64,000 nucleotides of DNA from Leptospira sp. WS60.C2 (GTDB lineage Bacteria > Spirochaetota > Leptospiria > Leptospirales > Leptospiraceae). The notes below the pieces were generated by a model. That model saw nothing but the letters and a program-made list of their open reading frames with translations. It ran no database searches and had not been told where the DNA came from. Position 1 is the first letter of the stretch. Each line of letters begins with the position of its first letter. The DNA lies in assembly GCF_040833955.1 (NCBI RefSeq), contig NZ_CP162133.1, positions 2,254,001 through 2,318,000 of the forward strand, given 5' to 3'. Below are positions 51,461 through 61,769 of the stretch, piece after piece. The translations under genes and the position numbers were made by a program.

Positions 51461-52543
51461 TCAATCCAATTCAAAAGATTTAATGAACTCTTCAATGATT
51501 TGAATGTGGTCCATCTCTGGAGTTGGATTTTCCAATGAGGGTTCATATAAATAATCATCAAACACATGGAAGTCAAAAATTTTTAATTCAAAATCAGGAA
51601 GTGTGATGATGATGTTTTCAGCGTGAATATCAAAAATCAATTTTTCTTCTTCCGCAAGGTATTTTGTGACTTCAATCACTCGATTAAAATCCACTGCAAT
51701 TTTCTTTAATTTTGATTTGGAGATCACACCAAACCTATGAGAATCAAAATTCAGTTTCCATTTTGGAAAAAGTTTGTCTAAAATCGGATTTTGGTCTAAT
51801 TTTTCATTTCGAATGGTAAATTCTTTCAAGTGCTTTCCAGCAAGTAACGGCTGTTGGTCGCAAGGTGTCAGAGTGATATTGGGAATACCAAACGGGTTTT
51901 TCCGAACACGCATTCCCATAAAAAATCGAGTCGGAACCACTAAATCTGGAATGAGAGATTTTAATTTCCAATAATGCAATCGTTCCAAACCCAATCGTTT
52001 GAATTTAAAATCAAGTTCATCTCGCTTAGATTCACGCCTTGTATTTGTTTTTAGGAAATCGCGTAATTCAATTTCTTCTGGTTTTAAAAATCTCGATAAA
52101 TCCCTTCCGACTTCTTTGAAAAGAGAACCAAAGATAACATCGGAAGGTAGTTTCGATTTCCCAATTTTCACCACCTGATTCCAAGGCAGTTTGTATACAA
52201 ATTTATACGAACCTCGTCCGATGTAACCATCCGAAGATAGAGGCATAAAATTATCTAAAAATTCTCGATTGTACCGGTAGGTCATGCGAAAGACATGCGA
52301 AACAGGAAACAGTCTTTCATATAAGTTTCGGATGAAGCCAGACTTTCTAAGGACCTCATCCACTGGTAGGTCTTCCAGTGGAATGGGTTCCTCATTTTTG
52401 TTTGGATCGACAAACAACTCTTTGTCGAGACCCTTCTCCAACAGTTCCAAAAATTGGGGAATTTTTCCCCAACTTGGATACTGGTTCCATAATTGTGAGA
52501 TCTTATCTCGAATCCCTTTGATTGGACCTTTTTTTTCAGCCAC
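51461..52543 (-). CDS. Protein-kinase-like fold protein
   Basis: 360 aa from a GTG (no ATG for 80 codons). A nucleotide-loop-like IGRGSYKFVYKL (about 108-119) is followed by Lys126 (VVKIGK). Near the end, FDIHAENIII gives Asp305 with Asn310 five residues on (HxD-x4-N pattern) and KIFDFHVFDD puts Asp324 at the DFG position. The middle 170 residues match no kinase I recall. It may phosphorylate a sugar, lipid or protein. Lies between an OppA-like lipoprotein and a glycosyltransferase. Confidence 0.72.
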   Translation of the reverse strand: MAEKKGPIKGIRDKISQLWNQYPSWGKIPQFLELLEKGLDKELFVDPNKNEEPIPLEDLPVDEVLRKSGFIRNLYERLFPVSHVFRMTYRYNREFLDNFMPLSSDGYIGRGSYKFVYKLPWNQVVKIGKSKLPSDVIFGSLFKEVGRDLSRFLKPEEIELRDFLKTNTRRESKRDELDFKFKRLGLERLHYWKLKSLIPDLVVPTRFFMGMRVRKNPFGIPNITLTPCDQQPLLAGKHLKEFTIRNEKLDQNPILDKLFPKWKLNFDSHRFGVISKSKLKKIAVDFNRVIEVTKYLAEEEKLIFDIHAENIIITLPDFELKIFDFHVFDDYLYEPSLENPTPEMDHIQIIEEFIKSFELD

Positions 52544-52552
52544 TAGGAATGT

Positions 52553-54373
52553 TTACTTCCAGCGAACAATCGATTCGTAATCAGAAAATTTTTCTTTTTT
52601 AGAAAGACTCTCAGATAGTTTTTTATCCTTTTCTTCATCATACCACCAGTAGTCGGACGAAAAACTTTCATCGCCATATTTACCTAGTGGCAAACTCGGC
52701 ATTCCATATTTTTGCCAATACAAAAGACGTGTGCTTGGCAAATGCCAGAGTAACACATAAGGATATTCTTTATATACAATTCGATCGATTTGTTTTAGAA
52801 TTTCATTTCGTTTGGAGACAGAAAATTCCGTTTTCTGTTGTTCGATGAGTTTATCCACTTCAGGAATTTTTAATCCAGGAAGGTTTGGTTGGCCTTCTTC
52901 ATCCGCATATTTTGATAACCATTGTGATTCTGGGTCTTTGAAAATTCCAGAACCCCAGGCAGCCCAAGTCATATCAAAATCATACTTGTCCACTCGTTCA
53001 CTCCAAGCAGCCAAATCTAATGTGTCGATGGAAGCACGTATTCCAACCTCTTTTGCCTTCTCCAAAAAGACGGTAAAATATTTCTCTGTCTTTTTATCCC
53101 GATCAAGGATTGAAAACTGAAATGGTTTTCCATCCTTTTCTAAGATTCCTTCTGCATTTGGTTTCCAACCAGCTTCCGCTAGTAATTTTCTCGCCTTTTC
53201 CATGTTAAATTCTGTTGGAACATTTGGATTTTTTTCACCACCCAAATAAAAATCAGGATAATAACTATTCGTTGGATCATATTCACCATAAGCGAGTTTA
53301 TCGATCATGAGTTTTCGATCCACGAGAAGGTTCATCGCTTCTCTCACACGTTTGTCTGAGAAAATCGATCTTCTCGAATTCATCGCCCAACCCTGAAATC
53401 CAATCGGTTTCAAATTGAAGATACGTTGTTTGGCGATCCAATTTAGATCAAACGCCTCTCCTTTCGCTTCTTCTACCCAAACAAATGCGGAGTAAACTGG
53501 ATAGATATCAATATCTCCTTTTTTGAATGCTTGTAAAGCAACGGCTTCTTCGTTGTATACCTTATACACGATTTGGTCAAAATTGTTCCTGCCTTCGTTA
53601 AAAGGATACGCGCGTTGCCACCAGTCTCCTCTTCTTTCCAATTTGATATAACGATTCTTCTTAACTTCTGTGATTTTGTAAGGACCAGAAACCACAGGGA
53701 ATTCCATATTTTCTTTGTTAAAATCTTTCCCTTCGAAATGATGTTTTGGTAAAATAAAAATGGAAGATGCGATATCATTAAAATTATTCCAATGAACTTC
53801 TTTTGCTTCAAACACAACTGTTCGGTCATCTACCTTCACCGGTTTTAAAAATCGAGAAAGAGAAATTCGAAACACAGCAGTTCCATGTTTTGGATTCATG
53901 ATTGTATCATATGTGAAGATCACATCGTCACTTGTGACTGGTTTTCCATCTGACCATCTTGCATTCGGATCTAAATAAAAAGTAAACTTCTTCTTATCGG
54001 GAGAAATTTTCCACTCTCTTGCTAAATGAGGAATGGTCTCTAAAGTGAGAGGATGGTAGGCAGTGAGAGGTTCATACAAACTAGTAAAAATTCTTGCTGT
54101 AGTCGTAAACTGATCAAGGTAGTAGTTGAGTGACTTAGGGAATTGGTGAGAATAGATGCGAATCCTTCCACCTTTTTTAGCCTTTGGATCTGCGACCGGA
54201 TTTTTCGCCTGCAACGCTTTAGGAATGGAATTCGGATCCCCTTCCCAGGCTACATCCACGACTCGATTCAGTGATTCTTTATTGTCCTCTTCTGAACAAT
54301 TTTGGAAAAACATGATCAGCAAAAGACAGGTAAACCCAACGAAAACAAACTTGCAAACTTGGGAACGAACCAT
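52553..54373 (-). CDS. OppA/DppA-type solute-binding lipoprotein
   Basis: 606 aa from the ATG at 54373 (MVRSQVCKFVFVG), with the lipobox FFQNC giving Cys26; earlier ATGs are in frame. It has the family-5 solute-binding signature ARWSDGKPVTSDDVIFTYD and a long two-lobe body. Members bind oligopeptides or other solutes and feed an ABC importer, but no permease or ATPase is adjacent, so it is an orphan. First gene of the run 54373 to 49158. Confidence 0.9.
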   Translation of the reverse strand: MVRSQVCKFVFVGFTCLLLIMFFQNCSEEDNKESLNRVVDVAWEGDPNSIPKALQAKNPVADPKAKKGGRIRIYSHQFPKSLNYYLDQFTTTARIFTSLYEPLTAYHPLTLETIPHLAREWKISPDKKKFTFYLDPNARWSDGKPVTSDDVIFTYDTIMNPKHGTAVFRISLSRFLKPVKVDDRTVVFEAKEVHWNNFNDIASSIFILPKHHFEGKDFNKENMEFPVVSGPYKITEVKKNRYIKLERRGDWWQRAYPFNEGRNNFDQIVYKVYNEEAVALQAFKKGDIDIYPVYSAFVWVEEAKGEAFDLNWIAKQRIFNLKPIGFQGWAMNSRRSIFSDKRVREAMNLLVDRKLMIDKLAYGEYDPTNSYYPDFYLGGEKNPNVPTEFNMEKARKLLAEAGWKPNAEGILEKDGKPFQFSILDRDKKTEKYFTVFLEKAKEVGIRASIDTLDLAAWSERVDKYDFDMTWAAWGSGIFKDPESQWLSKYADEEGQPNLPGLKIPEVDKLIEQQKTEFSVSKRNEILKQIDRIVYKEYPYVLLWHLPSTRLLYWQKYGMPSLPLGKYGDESFSSDYWWYDEEKDKKLSESLSKKEKFSDYESIVRWK

Positions 54374-54391
54374 ACGGTATTGAAGTAAATT

Positions 54392-55783
54392 ATGAAACAT
54401 CCCTTCCATCAAATCCATTTGTACGAGATAGGCTCAAGGATTTTTTGTACGAAAAAGGGGAAACCTCTACGCGAAGTTTTAGTTGACCTTGAAAGAAAAA
54501 CTCCCTTTGTTTGGGCTGATGAAATATGGCTAATGGGAGTTTGGAAAAATAGCCCTAGTTCGCAAAAAATTGCTCGCTCCATGCCGGAACTACAACCCGG
54601 GTACAAAAGCGTAAAATCGAATTTCGAACCAAAGGATGTATATGGCTCACCCTATTCGATTTATGACTACGTGCCTGATCCATTAATCTCTGAATCAAAT
54701 CACCTAACAGAAATTCATCACTGGTTTGCCTCAAAAAACAAAAAATTGATTCTGGACTTTGTCCCCAATCATATGGCAATTGATTCTCCTCTGGTTTCAA
54801 AGTATCCAGATTATTTTTTAAAAGCGGATTCGAACAAAGAAGACAAAAATACATTTTTACACCCCAATGGATTTCGTTACTGTTATGGAAAGGATCCTTA
54901 TTTCGATGGCTGGACTGATACCATCCAATGGGATTTTTCAAATCCAGAGGTAGAAACCTACCATACTCAGTTATTACGAAAGATCGCCGAACAATGCGAT
55001 GGTGTTCGGTGTGATATGGCAATGTTACCTCTTCCCGAAGTTTTCGAAAAAACACATGGAAAAAAGTCTGTGTATGATTGGCAAAGGGTAATCAGAACGA
55101 TCAAAAAAGAATTTCCAGAGTTTCGGTTTTATGCAGAAGTCTATTGGGGTCTAGAAGTCACGCTTCGCAACCAAGGGTTTGATGCCACTTATGATAAAAG
55201 TCTATACGATGCACTACACAATAAGGATCTACATCAAACATACGATTTGATTTCAAAAAATTCCGAACTGCACTACATTCGGTTTTTAGAAAATCATGAT
55301 GAAGGAAGAGCAGAAATCACATTCGGAGATAATGCAAAAACATACTTTAGTCTGTTATCTGCAAGCCCATGCACAATTTTATTTTATGACGGACAAGAGC
55401 TTGGGCTCACAAAAAAAATTCCTGTCCAAATGATTGGAATTGACGAGGAAAAGGAAAATCAAAGAACCAAGGAATTTTATACGAGAATATTTTCTGTGAT
55501 TACCAACCGATCGAATGATGCAAAATTCAGTGACGTTTCTTATTCTGAATTTCACTATCTGCCTATCTTTGCACGTCTCATCACATCACAAAACCAAACA
55601 GAACTTATCCTTTGGAACTTTCATAAAACAACAGCCTCTGGATGGATTCACTACCAAGAGGGAATCACGTATCAGAAAGAACTGAAAGATTTAGTGAGCG
55701 GTGAGACTTTTTCCCAAGAAAAAAAAGAAGATGGAATTTATTACAAATTGGAACCCAACCAATTACAATGGTTTACTTTTTAA
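54392..55783 (+). CDS. GH13 alpha-amylase-family enzyme, short form
   Basis: 463 aa, shorter than the first GH13 of the window. The four regions are DFVPNHMA, DGVRCDMAM, FYAEVYWG and FLENHDEGR, with the nucleophile Asp, acid/base Glu and transition-state Asp kept. No signal peptide. The acceptor range is unknown. Its start lies 18 bp from the divergent OppA-like start, and its end overlaps the convergent rel gene by 11 bp. Confidence 0.85.
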   Translation: MKHPFHQIHLYEIGSRIFCTKKGKPLREVLVDLERKTPFVWADEIWLMGVWKNSPSSQKIARSMPELQPGYKSVKSNFEPKDVYGSPYSIYDYVPDPLISESNHLTEIHHWFASKNKKLILDFVPNHMAIDSPLVSKYPDYFLKADSNKEDKNTFLHPNGFRYCYGKDPYFDGWTDTIQWDFSNPEVETYHTQLLRKIAEQCDGVRCDMAMLPLPEVFEKTHGKKSVYDWQRVIRTIKKEFPEFRFYAEVYWGLEVTLRNQGFDATYDKSLYDALHNKDLHQTYDLISKNSELHYIRFLENHDEGRAEITFGDNAKTYFSLLSASPCTILFYDGQELGLTKKIPVQMIGIDEEKENQRTKEFYTRIFSVITNRSNDAKFSDVSYSEFHYLPIFARLITSQNQTELILWNFHKTTASGWIHYQEGITYQKELKDLVSGETFSQEKKEDGIYYKLEPNQLQWFTF

Positions 55784-57827
55784 CTCGTTCCGCAAAAACA
55801 ACACCTTGAATCATTCGTAAGTTTTCTAAAATTTCTTTGAGTTGGTCCAAATGATCAACTTCTAACATAAATTTTGCGGTAAGTGTTCCATTTGGGTGAG
55901 ATGAGGCACCTGCCTCTAAAATATTTGTCTCCGTGCTCGAAATGGATTCAACCATCGATAAATAAATCCCTTGTACGTCTTTTGCACGCACTTCAATTTG
56001 GATTGGAATTGGTTCGCCTGGTCCTTCCCAACGAACTGGAATTGTTTTCATCCATTCCAATTGTTTTGTGGCAGTAGAGCAGTCTTTTTTATGAACACTC
56101 ACTCCCCTGCCTCTCGTGATAAATCCTATGATCTCGTCACCAGGGATCGGTGTACAACAAGATGCCACTCGCACAGGAACATCATTCCAGCCAGCAACAG
56201 AAATCCCAAATTCCTTGGACTCTTCTTGGTTCGGATTTGGTTTGGTAGGTTTTTTGATTTTTACTTTTTTGATTTCTTTGATCGTATTTTCATCAAAGAC
56301 TGGATTGGAAGCCTCTAACACAGAACCAATGGTTTCTTTTTGAGAGTCTTCTTGAAGTTTACGAAAGTAAGCACGTAATTTTTGTCGGGCCCCAGAAGTT
56401 TTTACAATGCGAAGCCAAATGGGAGACGGTTTGGAATTTTTTTCCGTTATGATTTCTACTTGGTCACCAGACTTTAGTTCTGTGCGTAACGTGACCATAC
56501 GACCATTTACTTTTCCACCACGGGCATGAAGACCCACATCTGTATGAATTCGGAATGCATAATCTAGAACAGTTGCTCCTTTGGGCATCTCAATGATTTC
56601 CCCTTTGGGAGTAAAAACAAAGACCTCATCCTCATGTAGGTCGTATTGGAGTTCTTCCATAAACTCTTTTGAGTCTAAACTTGGATCCTGCCAAGATTTG
56701 AGAATCTCCAACCATTTCATTCGAAAGGCATTTTCCACACCGTTCTGTAAAATCACAGAAGACTTCGAGAGATTGGTGGATTCTTTGTAAGCCCAATGTG
56801 CAGCCACTCCATTCTCAGCAATGGCATTCATTTCTTTCGTACGAATTTGTACTTCCATCGGCCGCCCGTCGGGACCAAAAACCGTTGTATGCAAAGACTG
56901 GTATAAATTTGTTTTGGGTGTAGCTATATAGTCTTTAAACCTTCCTGGAATCGGAGTCCACAAGGTATGTACGATTCCAAGTACACCATAACAATCCTTA
57001 ATTTCATTTGTGATGATACGTACAGCTCTTAGATCAAATATTTCGGAAAATGATTTTTCCTTCGTAACCATCTTACGATAGATGGAATAAAAATGTTTGG
57101 CCCTTCCATCAATTCTTGCATCGATATTAATCTCAGCTAACCTTTGTTTCAGGATAATCTTTATCTTTTCAATATATTCGTCTCGTTCCGATTTTTTTGC
57201 CGAAACTCGTTTTTTAATTTCCTGATATTCCTCTGGATGTAAGGACTGAAATGCAAGGTCTTCTAATTCAAATTTGACTTTATAGACCCCAAGTCTACCA
57301 GCAATAGGTGCATATAGTGAAAGAACTTCTTTGGCGATTCGTTTTTGTTTTTCTTCTGGTTGGAATTTTAATGTCCGCACGTTATGCGTTTTATCCGCAA
57401 GTTTGATGAGCATCACTCGCACATCTTTTATGGTAGCAAGTAACATTTTACGAATGTTTTCTGCGGCTTCTGTCTCTTTGGATTGGGATTTGATTTCAGA
57501 AATTTTTGTGACACCTTCCACAAGAGCAGCTATGTCTTCCCCAAACTCCCTTGCCATATCTTCTTTGGTATAACTAGTGTCCTCAACAACATCATGAAGT
57601 AAACCGGCAGCAATCGCCCTTTCATCTAAACCCAAATCATCCAATACGGAGGCTACATTCATGGGATGGATAATATAAGGTTCGCCAGAAAGTCTTTTTT
57701 GGCCTTCGTGCATTTTATCAGCTATATGATATGCTTTCTCCACCAACTGTGCTTTTTCAGGACCAAGCCGTTTCCGAACTGCATCAAATAACTCCTGTTT
57801 GTCTTTTATGTCCTGATAGAGTCCCAT
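55773..57827 (-). CDS. rel: Bifunctional (p)ppGpp synthetase/hydrolase (Rel/SpoT type)
   Basis: 684 aa. The HD hydrolase domain has LHDVVEDT (about residues 78-85), the synthetase domain has RAKHFYSIYRKM and the substrate-binding DLRAVRIIT, followed by a TGS domain (VFVFTPKGEIIEMPKGATVLD) and a C-terminal ACT domain. Both catalytic centres look intact, which fits the single bifunctional enzyme usual outside gamma-proteobacteria. The start shares TAATG with the nadC stop. Confidence 0.95.
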   Translation of the reverse strand: MGLYQDIKDKQELFDAVRKRLGPEKAQLVEKAYHIADKMHEGQKRLSGEPYIIHPMNVASVLDDLGLDERAIAAGLLHDVVEDTSYTKEDMAREFGEDIAALVEGVTKISEIKSQSKETEAAENIRKMLLATIKDVRVMLIKLADKTHNVRTLKFQPEEKQKRIAKEVLSLYAPIAGRLGVYKVKFELEDLAFQSLHPEEYQEIKKRVSAKKSERDEYIEKIKIILKQRLAEINIDARIDGRAKHFYSIYRKMVTKEKSFSEIFDLRAVRIITNEIKDCYGVLGIVHTLWTPIPGRFKDYIATPKTNLYQSLHTTVFGPDGRPMEVQIRTKEMNAIAENGVAAHWAYKESTNLSKSSVILQNGVENAFRMKWLEILKSWQDPSLDSKEFMEELQYDLHEDEVFVFTPKGEIIEMPKGATVLDYAFRIHTDVGLHARGGKVNGRMVTLRTELKSGDQVEIITEKNSKPSPIWLRIVKTSGARQKLRAYFRKLQEDSQKETIGSVLEASNPVFDENTIKEIKKVKIKKPTKPNPNQEESKEFGISVAGWNDVPVRVASCCTPIPGDEIIGFITRGRGVSVHKKDCSTATKQLEWMKTIPVRWEGPGEPIPIQIEVRAKDVQGIYLSMVESISSTETNILEAGASSHPNGTLTAKFMLEVDHLDQLKEILENLRMIQGVVFAERVKK

Positions 57828-58690
57828 TACTTTATATCCAAACTGATATCCAAAAATTTAACAGTATGGGTTAAGTATCCCATACTCACTCCAATTCCAT
57901 TAAATTTTGATAAAAACTTTAGTTTTTCTGGAGTAATTCCACCTGAACATTCAATTCGAATTTCAGGTGCATTCTCTTTTAAAATACGAATCGCTTCTTC
58001 TGTATCTTTTTCTGAAAAATTATCCAATAAAATGATGTCTGGCTTTGCTTCAATTGCTTCATTCAACTGAGCCAATTCATCTATTTCCAATTCGATTTTT
58101 TTACCAGGATTTGTTTTTCTCACCATATTTACCGCAGAGAAAATGCTTCCTGCCTTTGCCACATGGTTATCTTTTAACATTGCCATCTCGGAAAGATTCA
58201 ACCTGTGATTGGCACCACCTCCTGTGTAAACAGCATACTTGGCCAATTTTCTATAACCTGGGAGAGTCTTTCTTGTATCGAGAATGAGTAGGTTAGGAAA
58301 TTCTTTCGAAACTCGATGGGCATTCGTCGCAATTCCCGATAGATATTGTATAAAATTTAGTAAGATTCGTTCCATCTTGAGAATCGAAGCAAGCGAACCT
58401 TCCAACTCACCGATCACAGTTCCCTTCGTTATCGTTGCCCCATCTTCCAAAATCTTTGTCCAAGTGACCTTTGCTTGGGTTTTCTGAATGAGACAAGGGA
58501 TCACGGAAAGACCACAAAGCACTCCCTCTTCCTTTGCGAGTAAAATGGCATGGCAGGTTTCTTCTTTTGAAAACAAAGTATCAGTTGTAATATCTCCCGC
58601 TGGTAAATCTTCCTCTAATGCAAGCTCTACAAGTGCATCAAAGTCTTTCTCTGAAATATTCGTGACAGGAGTTGTGTATCCTCGGTTCAT
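57827..58690 (-). CDS. nadC: Nicotinate-nucleotide pyrophosphorylase (quinolinate PRTase)
   Basis: 287 aa from the ATG at 58690 (MNRGYTTP); an open frame runs 20 codons further upstream through a terminator stem and is rejected. Family markers are EEDLPAGDITTD, LLNFIQYLSGIAT, DTRKTLPGYRKLAKYAV and LDNFS. It makes nicotinate mononucleotide from quinolinate. Followed at once by rel. Confidence 0.95.
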   Translation of the reverse strand: MNRGYTTPVTNISEKDFDALVELALEEDLPAGDITTDTLFSKEETCHAILLAKEEGVLCGLSVIPCLIQKTQAKVTWTKILEDGATITKGTVIGELEGSLASILKMERILLNFIQYLSGIATNAHRVSKEFPNLLILDTRKTLPGYRKLAKYAVYTGGGANHRLNLSEMAMLKDNHVAKAGSIFSAVNMVRKTNPGKKIELEIDELAQLNEAIEAKPDIILLDNFSEKDTEEAIRILKENAPEIRIECSGGITPEKLKFLSKFNGIGVSMGYLTHTVKFLDISLDIK

Positions 58691-58713
58691 ATAGTTCCTA
58701 ATATTTAGACAAA

Positions 58714-58742
58714 AAAAAAGCTGTCGTTCAGACAGCTTTTTT
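58714..58742 (-). terminator. Rho-independent terminator of the LysM lipoprotein gene
   Basis: AAAAAAGCTGTC pairs with GACAGCTTTTTT across a 5-nt loop. It lies just past the LysM gene stop and 24 bp upstream of the nadC start, separating the two units. Confidence 0.88.
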
Positions 58743-58761
58743 CCCATCACCTAAACAATGT

Positions 58762-60159
58762 TTATTGAGTAGGAGCTTTTCCGATTTTTCCCGTTTTGGG
58801 TGGGATGTTCAGTTTTTGTTTTGGGTAGATTAGATTTTTGTTGCGAATGGATTTGCGGTTCGCTTCAAAAATACGTGGCCAAAGTTTTGCATCGTTATAA
58901 ATGTCTTCGCGATCTGCAATTCTCCAGAGGCAATCTGCTGGATTAGATTTTTCTACCGTATAACGTTTCCAACCACCAGACAACTCTTCCACTTGAGAAG
59001 AAGACGCCTTTTCAGAATCTTTTCCGTCTGTAGTTTCAACATCTGTTTTTGTATTACGATCCGTTTTTGCTACATTGTTTTTCCCTTTTAAGGTTTCGAT
59101 TTGGTCAATGGAGATTTCCGCCAATCGAATTGCTTCTTCGGATTGAGCAATTGAGTCCTCAAACTTATCTTGCTCTAAAAGATTTCCAGATGCTTGTAAA
59201 GATTCATTGGAAGCTCCTAAGTTTTCTTGGGTGCTTGCATAAGATTCTTTCGCGTTGGATTTAAGATACGTTTCTGCATTCAATTCACCAAATCGAAGAT
59301 TTGCATCTTCTACCACTTCACGTGCCTGTGCATTCCGATTTTTAGCGTGGTCCTTGATCGATTCTTGTAAAAGAGATGCAGAAGCAAGGCGTGCTGTTTT
59401 AATTTTTTCATCAGCAGATTTGAGTCTTCCTGCTTGGATGTCTTCTCTTGCCGATGCAATTCTTGCTTTTTCTTCATCAATGGCAGGGTTTCCTGCTTTG
59501 GAATAAGATGCTGCTTTATCGAGAAGTGAGTCCACTTCATCGGCAGATTTCACAAGTGCTCCACCAGATTTTTCTAAGGCAACTTTTCTTGCTTCCGAAC
59601 TAATTTTAGATGCCTCTTGAAACTGGTTGTGTGCCTCTTCATATTCTTGTAGAGCAACAGTTCTTTTGAGTTCTTTTGCTGTTTCGTCTTTATCTTCACG
59701 AAGATAAGAAGCAAGGCTTGCATCTGCTTGTGCTAATTTTGTTTCACCAGCATCTCTTGCAGCAACAGCTTTTTTGTATTCTTCCGGTGTATATTCAGAT
59801 GCATACGCTTCGTCAGCAGCATCAATAGCAGTCACAGCTTCTTCACGTGATTTTGCAGCTAACTTTGGCAAGGTTTTTTCTAAAGCATCATATGCTTTGG
59901 AAATCGCATAATCTGCACTTTTTTTAGATTCAGATGCCTTTTCTTCTGCTGCAAACTCATTTGCGGAAACTAAATTCTTTTTAGCTTCATTGAATTCTTC
60001 AGGTGCATATTCTTCTGCAGAAAGTCTTTCTGCTCGCTCCACTTGCGACTTTGCGAGGGCTAGTTCTTTCAGCGGTAGTTCTTGTGCGCAGTTTACAAAT
60101 CCTGCAGAGAACAATACCAAAGCGGAGAGAAAGACAGATGTCTTTTTCTTTTTTAACAT
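58762..60159 (-). CDS. LysM lipoprotein with long Ala/Glu/Lys-rich helical region
   Basis: 465 aa from the ATG at 60159, with AAGGAG upstream. The signal ends FVNC, so Cys24 is lipidated. The next 360 residues are helical repeats rich in Ala, Glu, Ser and Lys (LSAEEYAPEEFNEAKKNL, ASEYTPEEYKKAVAARD), of the kind named DUF4398. The last 55 residues are a LysM domain (YTVEKSNPADCLWRIADRED), which binds peptidoglycan. It may link outer membrane and cell wall. Confidence 0.88.
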   Translation of the reverse strand: MLKKKKTSVFLSALVLFSAGFVNCAQELPLKELALAKSQVERAERLSAEEYAPEEFNEAKKNLVSANEFAAEEKASESKKSADYAISKAYDALEKTLPKLAAKSREEAVTAIDAADEAYASEYTPEEYKKAVAARDAGETKLAQADASLASYLREDKDETAKELKRTVALQEYEEAHNQFQEASKISSEARKVALEKSGGALVKSADEVDSLLDKAASYSKAGNPAIDEEKARIASAREDIQAGRLKSADEKIKTARLASASLLQESIKDHAKNRNAQAREVVEDANLRFGELNAETYLKSNAKESYASTQENLGASNESLQASGNLLEQDKFEDSIAQSEEAIRLAEISIDQIETLKGKNNVAKTDRNTKTDVETTDGKDSEKASSSQVEELSGGWKRYTVEKSNPADCLWRIADREDIYNDAKLWPRIFEANRKSIRNKNLIYPKQKLNIPPKTGKIGKAPTQ

Positions 60160-60193
60160 AACAAACTCCTTAATGTTTGGTAGGGGGATTAGT

Positions 60194-60226
60194 AAAAGAG
60201 AGAAGCGCAAATACGCTCCCTCTTTT
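60194..60226 (-). terminator. Probable terminator after the STAS gene
   Basis: On the minus strand AAAAGAGGGAGCG can pair with CGCTTCTCTCTTTT with one mismatch and one bulge. It overlaps the STAS stop codon and is followed by a short T run. Some transcripts may read on into the LysM gene. Confidence 0.6.
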
Positions 60227-60560
60227 ATTTGAAAGCAGAAACGGCTTCGTCTTCGCTATCGAAAATTTCAAAAAATGAAGTCAACTTAGTGAGTTCGAAT
60301 ACTTTACGAACAGAACCAGCTACGTTGATGATTTTTAATCCACCTTGGTACTTTTTCAGGTTGGACAAACTTGAAATTAAAGCTCCAATTCCGGAAGAGT
60401 CGATGTAAGATACCTTCTCGAGATTGATGACGATGCAATACTTTTGTTCTTCGATCAATTTGGCAATTACATCCTTGATCTCAGGCGCGTTATAAAGGTC
60501 GATTTCCCCGTTAATATCGAGTACTACGATTTTATCTTTTTCCCTTCTGGTGATTTCCAT
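60225..60560 (-). CDS. STAS-domain anti-sigma factor antagonist
   Basis: 111 aa. A full SpoIIAA-type STAS domain with the phospho-site YIDSSGIGAL and a strand INLEKV before it. Such proteins bind anti-sigma kinases when unphosphorylated. No partner kinase is close. It lies upstream of the LysM gene behind a probable terminator. Confidence 0.92.
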   Translation of the reverse strand: MEITRREKDKIVVLDINGEIDLYNAPEIKDVIAKLIEEQKYCIVINLEKVSYIDSSGIGALISSLSNLKKYQGGLKIINVAGSVRKVFELTKLTSFFEIFDSEDEAVSAFK

Positions 60561-60653
60561 GTGTGTCTAGAGACTCCTCAATGAAGCTACAATCAATGTA
60601 GAAATGACGGTACAATCACATTCAAAAAAAATAGGTACGTCAACCTAATAATT

Positions 60654-61769
60654 TTAGCTACCAAACAAATTTTTCCAATGGTCATAAAAGGGGCGAAAAT
60701 TGCCAATTTCAATGGCTTTTCTCATCTTTTCCATGAAGCTTTGCATAAAATATAAATTATGGTAGGTAGACAAAGAAAACGCTGTTAATTCCTTCACCTT
60801 ATGCAAGTGGCGAATGTAACCAAGACTATACGTTTGACAGACCTTACATCCACATTCTGGATCAATCGGAGAATCACTCAACCTGTGCGATTCGTTTCGT
60901 AAATTGATTTTGCCATGGGAAGTAAAAACTTGACCATTCCGAGCATTCCGTGTCGGCAAAACACAATCAAACATATCAATCCCATTTTTCACACCTTCTA
61001 GGATATCAACGACAGTTCCCACTCCCATTAGGTATCTTGGTCTCCGTTTGTCTAAATGGGGAGCCATGCATTCTAAAATTCGAATGTATTCTGGTCTAGG
61101 TTCCCCTACACTTAAGCCCCCGATGGCAATTCCAGGAAAATCTATGTTTTGAAGAGTTTCTAGACTTCGCAGGCGAAGAGCTTCATTCACACCACCCTGC
61201 ACAATTGGGAATACATTTTGACCATTTGGATTTTCCATCCAATACTCATAGGATTCCTTGGCCCAACGATGCGTCCGATCCAAGGCGAGCTCTAAACGTT
61301 TGGTATCGCTTCCATAAGGAGCACAGTCATCGAGAACCATCATGATATCAGAGCCAATTGACCTTTGCATGTCAATGACCGAGGCTGGCGTGAATTTATG
61401 ATAACTTCCATCAATGTGGGATTGAAACCGAACACCATCGTCTTCAAATTTAAAAAGACTCGCCAGACTAAAGACCTGAAACCCACCTGAGTCAGTGAGT
61501 AATGCCTTTTGATACGACATGAATTTTTTTAAGCCGCCAAAATGATCGAATACCTCTTTTCCCGGTTTGAGATAGAGATGGTAGGTATTGGCTAAAATTA
61601 AATTGTAACCGAGTTCATCGATGTCTTCCGAGGTAAGTGACTTGATGCTCCCTCGAGTGCCCACTGGCATAAAAATGGGAGTTTGAATCTCGATGCCATT
61701 TAGATGCAAGGTTCCAGTTCTTGCATAGGAATTGGCATCATAGATCCCTTCTTTGAAAATGGAAGACAC
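60654..61769 (-). CDS. tgt: Queuine/preQ1 tRNA-guanine transglycosylase
   Basis: 371 aa from a GTG that shares one base with the stop of the Fur gene (TAGTG). It exchanges G34 of tRNAs with GUN anticodons for preQ1. [13 protein letters not shown], catalytic region [10 protein letters not shown] and the zinc ligands CGCKVC with a later His (YIRHLHKV) are all present. Confidence 0.97.
   Translation of the reverse strand: MSSIFKEGIYDANSYARTGTLHLNGIEIQTPIFMPVGTRGSIKSLTSEDIDELGYNLILANTYHLYLKPGKEVFDHFGGLKKFMSYQKALLTDSGGFQVFSLASLFKFEDDGVRFQSHIDGSYHKFTPASVIDMQRSIGSDIMMVLDDCAPYGSDTKRLELALDRTHRWAKESYEYWMENPNGQNVFPIVQGGVNEALRLRSLETLQNIDFPGIAIGGLSVGEPRPEYIRILECMAPHLDKRRPRYLMGVGTVVDILEGVKNGIDMFDCVLPTRNARNGQVFTSHGKINLRNESHRLSDSPIDPECGCKVCQTYSLGYIRHLHKVKELTAFSLSTYHNLYFMQSFMEKMRKAIEIGNFRPFYDHWKNLFGS

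Noticed and set aside
54555..55055. 166-aa open frame antisense to the GH13 gene
   Set aside because: The GH13 motifs in the other strand are intact, and this frame shows no domain.
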